Source: Eubacteriales bacterium
GTDB lineage: Bacteria > Bacillota_A > Clostridia > Lachnospirales > Lachnospiraceae
Assembly: GCA_030527765.1 (NCBI GenBank)
Contig: JAUNAE010000252.1
Coordinates: 1-5,565 of the forward strand
Length of the DNA stretch: 5,565 nucleotides
Direction: 5' to 3'
The notes under the pieces were generated by a model that was given only the letters and a program-made list of their open reading frames with translations, did no database searches and was not told where the DNA came from. The first letter of the stretch is position 1, and every line of letters begins with the position of its first letter. Positions 4,547 to 5,565 of the stretch are shown here, in pieces. A program made the position numbers and the translations under genes.

Positions 4547-5229
4547 GCGATTGATCCCCTTATCTTGCTTAAAAGATCCTCGATGTTCCTGCTTGTTTCT
4601 TCGGTCATTTCGTAACCTGTGACCTCTTCCGGCTGCTCTGCTTCCGGAAGCGCTTCTGGCTGTTTCGCTTCCGGTATCGCATAACCTAATCGCTCCGCTC
4701 TTCCTGCATCCTTTAGTGCAGCCCGCACATTCTCTGGAACCTTATCATCCTGCTTCTTGCGCTCAATCAGGCGATTATATGCAGCGATAAAATGTGACTG
4801 TTCCACACTGTTCACCGTCTCACTCGGCATGGCAGCCATAGATTTCACTATATCCGCAGAACCTAATGCCCGCTGTACGAGATTCGGCAGACGTGCAAAT
4901 TCTTCCTCCGAGCCGTAAATACCATTCCGGATCGCACGCTTTACTAAGGCCCAAGCCTCTGTTGCAGTCAGCTCCTCGTCTACGCTTCCGGTGGCCTTTA
5001 CCATATCCACAATCTGCCCCGGTGACGGTGGAAAACCTTTCTTGTCAGCTGCCAGATAAGCCTGTAATCCGGCTGTAATGACATCAAAGTTATAATCTTT
5101 CAACACTCCATGCCATCCAATGAGAGCCGAAAACATATCCACTTCGTCATAGTTCTGAAAATGCTTTGGGTATACAGCCTTTACTACCTGCAGAATCTTT
5201 GCAGTCTCATCCCGATGCAAAATAGTCAT
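4543..5229 (-). CDS. Phage helicase loader (G39P-like), early replication protein
   Basis: The 228-aa product resembles the replicative helicase loader/inhibitor family of phage SPP1 G39P. The N-terminal helical region (about residues 5-80) has the typical pattern RDETAKILQVVKAVYP, then an aromatic-rich helix with SALIGWHGVLKDYNFDV, then KGFPPSPGQIVDMV, the usual end of this domain. Residues 85-180 hold the common second part (TEAWALVKRAIRNGIYGSEEEF; EQSHFIAAYNRLIERKKQDD). Residues 186-203 are a Pro/Glu-rich linker with an imperfect PEAxQPE repeat, followed by a short acidic tail. Proteins of this family bring the hexameric helicase to the origin bound by the replisome organiser, whose gene lies directly upstream and overlaps. 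The ATG at 5229 sits directly against an AAAAGGGGG tract, too close for a normal site. A TTG at 5218-5220 (giving M-H-R-D-E-T) is about 9 bases away and fits the family's usual N-terminus, so the real start may be 5220. The stop overlaps the next start by ATGA at 4543-4546. Confidence 0.85.
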   Translation of the reverse strand: MTILHRDETAKILQVVKAVYPKHFQNYDEVDMFSALIGWHGVLKDYNFDVITAGLQAYLAADKKGFPPSPGQIVDMVKATGSVDEELTATEAWALVKRAIRNGIYGSEEEFARLPNLVQRALGSADIVKSMAAMPSETVNSVEQSHFIAAYNRLIERKKQDDKVPENVRAALKDAGRAERLGYAIPEAKQPEALPEAEQPEEVTGYEMTEETSRNIEDLLSKIRGSIA

Positions 5230-5257
5230 CCCCCTTTTCTCCGCTGTCGATCACTCT

Positions 5258-5277
5258 CTGCAGGAAATCTCCTGCAG
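5258..5277. repeat. Perfect inverted repeat, 8-bp stem, 4-nt loop
   Basis: CTGCAGGA at 5258-5265 and TCCTGCAG at 5270-5277 are exact reverse complements with AATC between. The hairpin is in the last codons of the replisome organiser, about 28 bases upstream of the helicase loader start. It has no T-run. In the mRNA it would stand just before the loader's ribosome binding site, so it could affect loader translation; it could also be a by-product of the codons used. Confidence 0.5.
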
Positions 5278-5515
5278 GATCCCGACTTCTCATCGGTGCA
5301 TTCAGGTATCCCTCGAACTTTGTGCCGAATAAGGTCTCCGGCCGTAAAAAGGATTCCATCTTCGTTCCCATCCACTCCGCAGATTTTTTATCAATCACGG
5401 TTCTGAAATCGTCCGGAGTAAACCCTTCTTTCAGCCGTGCATGTATCAGTGTCTGTGTTTTTCTGCTCGATGTCCTGTAATTCGTGCCTGCCCTGCTGTT
5501 CAGTTACGCTATGAT

Positions 5516-5532
5516 GTCGGGTGTAACCCGAC
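5516..5532. repeat. Perfect inverted repeat, 7-bp stem, 3-nt loop
   Basis: GTCGGGT at 5516-5522 pairs exactly with ACCCGAC at 5526-5532 around a GTA loop. It is within the replisome organiser frame, ten bases before the in-frame TAA in the direction of transcription. No T-run follows, which argues against a factor-independent terminator. Phage origins are often inside the initiator gene, so a replication role is possible but unproven. Confidence 0.55.
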
Positions 5533-5548
5533 TATATGTCTTTTCCAT

Positions 5549-5564
5549 ACAACCGTTAGGTTGT
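5549..5564. repeat. Perfect inverted repeat, 6-bp stem, 4-nt loop
   Basis: ACAACC at 5549-5554 and GGTTGT at 5559-5564 are exact reverse complements around GTTA. It lies inside the replisome organiser reading frame, 16 bases from a second perfect hairpin. There is no T-run, so it is not a typical terminator. It may be chance or part of an origin-like region; the window ends here, so the surroundings cannot be read. Confidence 0.5.
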
Positions 5565-5565
5565 T

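Larger units (their letters stand above)
5207..5565 (-). pseudogene. Phage replisome organiser, C-terminal part, with in-frame TAA; partial at window edge
   Basis: The frame reads from the right edge of the window to a TGA at 5207-5209. After an in-frame TAA at 5504-5506 it is open for 98 codons. The sequence after the stop is a recognisable Phg_2220_C-type domain, the conserved C-terminus of phage replisome organiser/DnaD-like replication proteins: it contains SSRKTQTLIHARLKEGF, then VIDKKSAEWMGT, then FLRPETLFGTKFEGYLN. In this family the domain normally begins with an I-I-x-Y-L-N block. Here the reading is IIA, stop, LN, so the stop sits where a tyrosine is expected, one base from TAC. The reading frame before the stop (MEKTYSRVTPDIIA) continues off the window, so the N-terminal DNA-binding part is not visible. 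The family opens the phage origin and recruits the helicase loader, which is the next gene (overlap about 23 bp). A shorter product could start only at weak codons such as GTG 5396-5398. The domain call is confident; inactivation is inference from the single stop. Confidence 0.8.

Noticed and set aside
1..5565. CRISPR array, tRNA, insertion sequence, retron or diversity-generating element
   Set aside because: I see no regularly spaced repeats, cloverleaf, transposase, reverse transcriptase or terminal repeats in this window.

Overview
The window looks like the early (DNA metabolism) module of a temperate phage or prophage of a low-to-mid GC Firmicute, most likely a gut Clostridium/Lachnospiraceae-type host. 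This rests on the gene set (replisome organiser C-terminal domain, G39P-like helicase loader, phage-type adenine methyltransferase, HNH protein, dUTPase, DUF1064 nuclease), the purine-rich AGGAGG-type ribosome binding sites, and many very small genes. No structural, lysis, integrase or host gene is visible, so prophage versus free phage cannot be decided. Host assignment is inference.

Every supported gene lies on the minus strand, so the reading order is from the right edge to the left. Right part (5565 to 3037): the C-terminal part of a replisome organiser that runs in from outside the window and carries an in-frame TAA; a helicase loader; two unrecognised proteins (62 and 138 aa); and a beta-class DNA methyltransferase. 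Middle (3040 to 1618): a 66-aa basic protein, a DUF551-tailed protein, a DUF7694-type protein, an HNH endonuclease gene interrupted by an in-frame TAG, and a 48-aa protein with two hydrophobic segments. Left part (1621 to 1): a 155-aa protein with a four-cysteine cluster and DUF551-like tail, a 55-aa charged helical protein, a dUTPase, a DUF1064 nuclease, and then a structured non-coding stretch leading into a short fragment that resembles a phage sigma-like regulator and stops after 18 codons.

The genes form one tightly packed polycistron. Nine of the junctions are 4-base start/stop overlaps (eight ATGA, one GTGA), which points to translational coupling. Together they would load the replicative helicase (organiser plus loader), modify the new DNA (methyltransferase), keep uracil out of it (dUTPase) and process branched or broken DNA (DUF1064, HNH).

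The most notable signal is that three reading frames that otherwise look intact are cut by single nonsense codons (TAA, TAG, TAA) with no frameshift. Because TAA and TGA are normal terminators of the neighbouring genes, simple reassignment of one codon does not explain all three. A prophage starting to decay, sequence error, or read-through are the options. Two small genes (990..1157 and 1618..1764) were found by translating the gaps between the larger genes. I do not see a clearly novel multi-gene system; the unknowns are small accessory proteins of a phage early operon.
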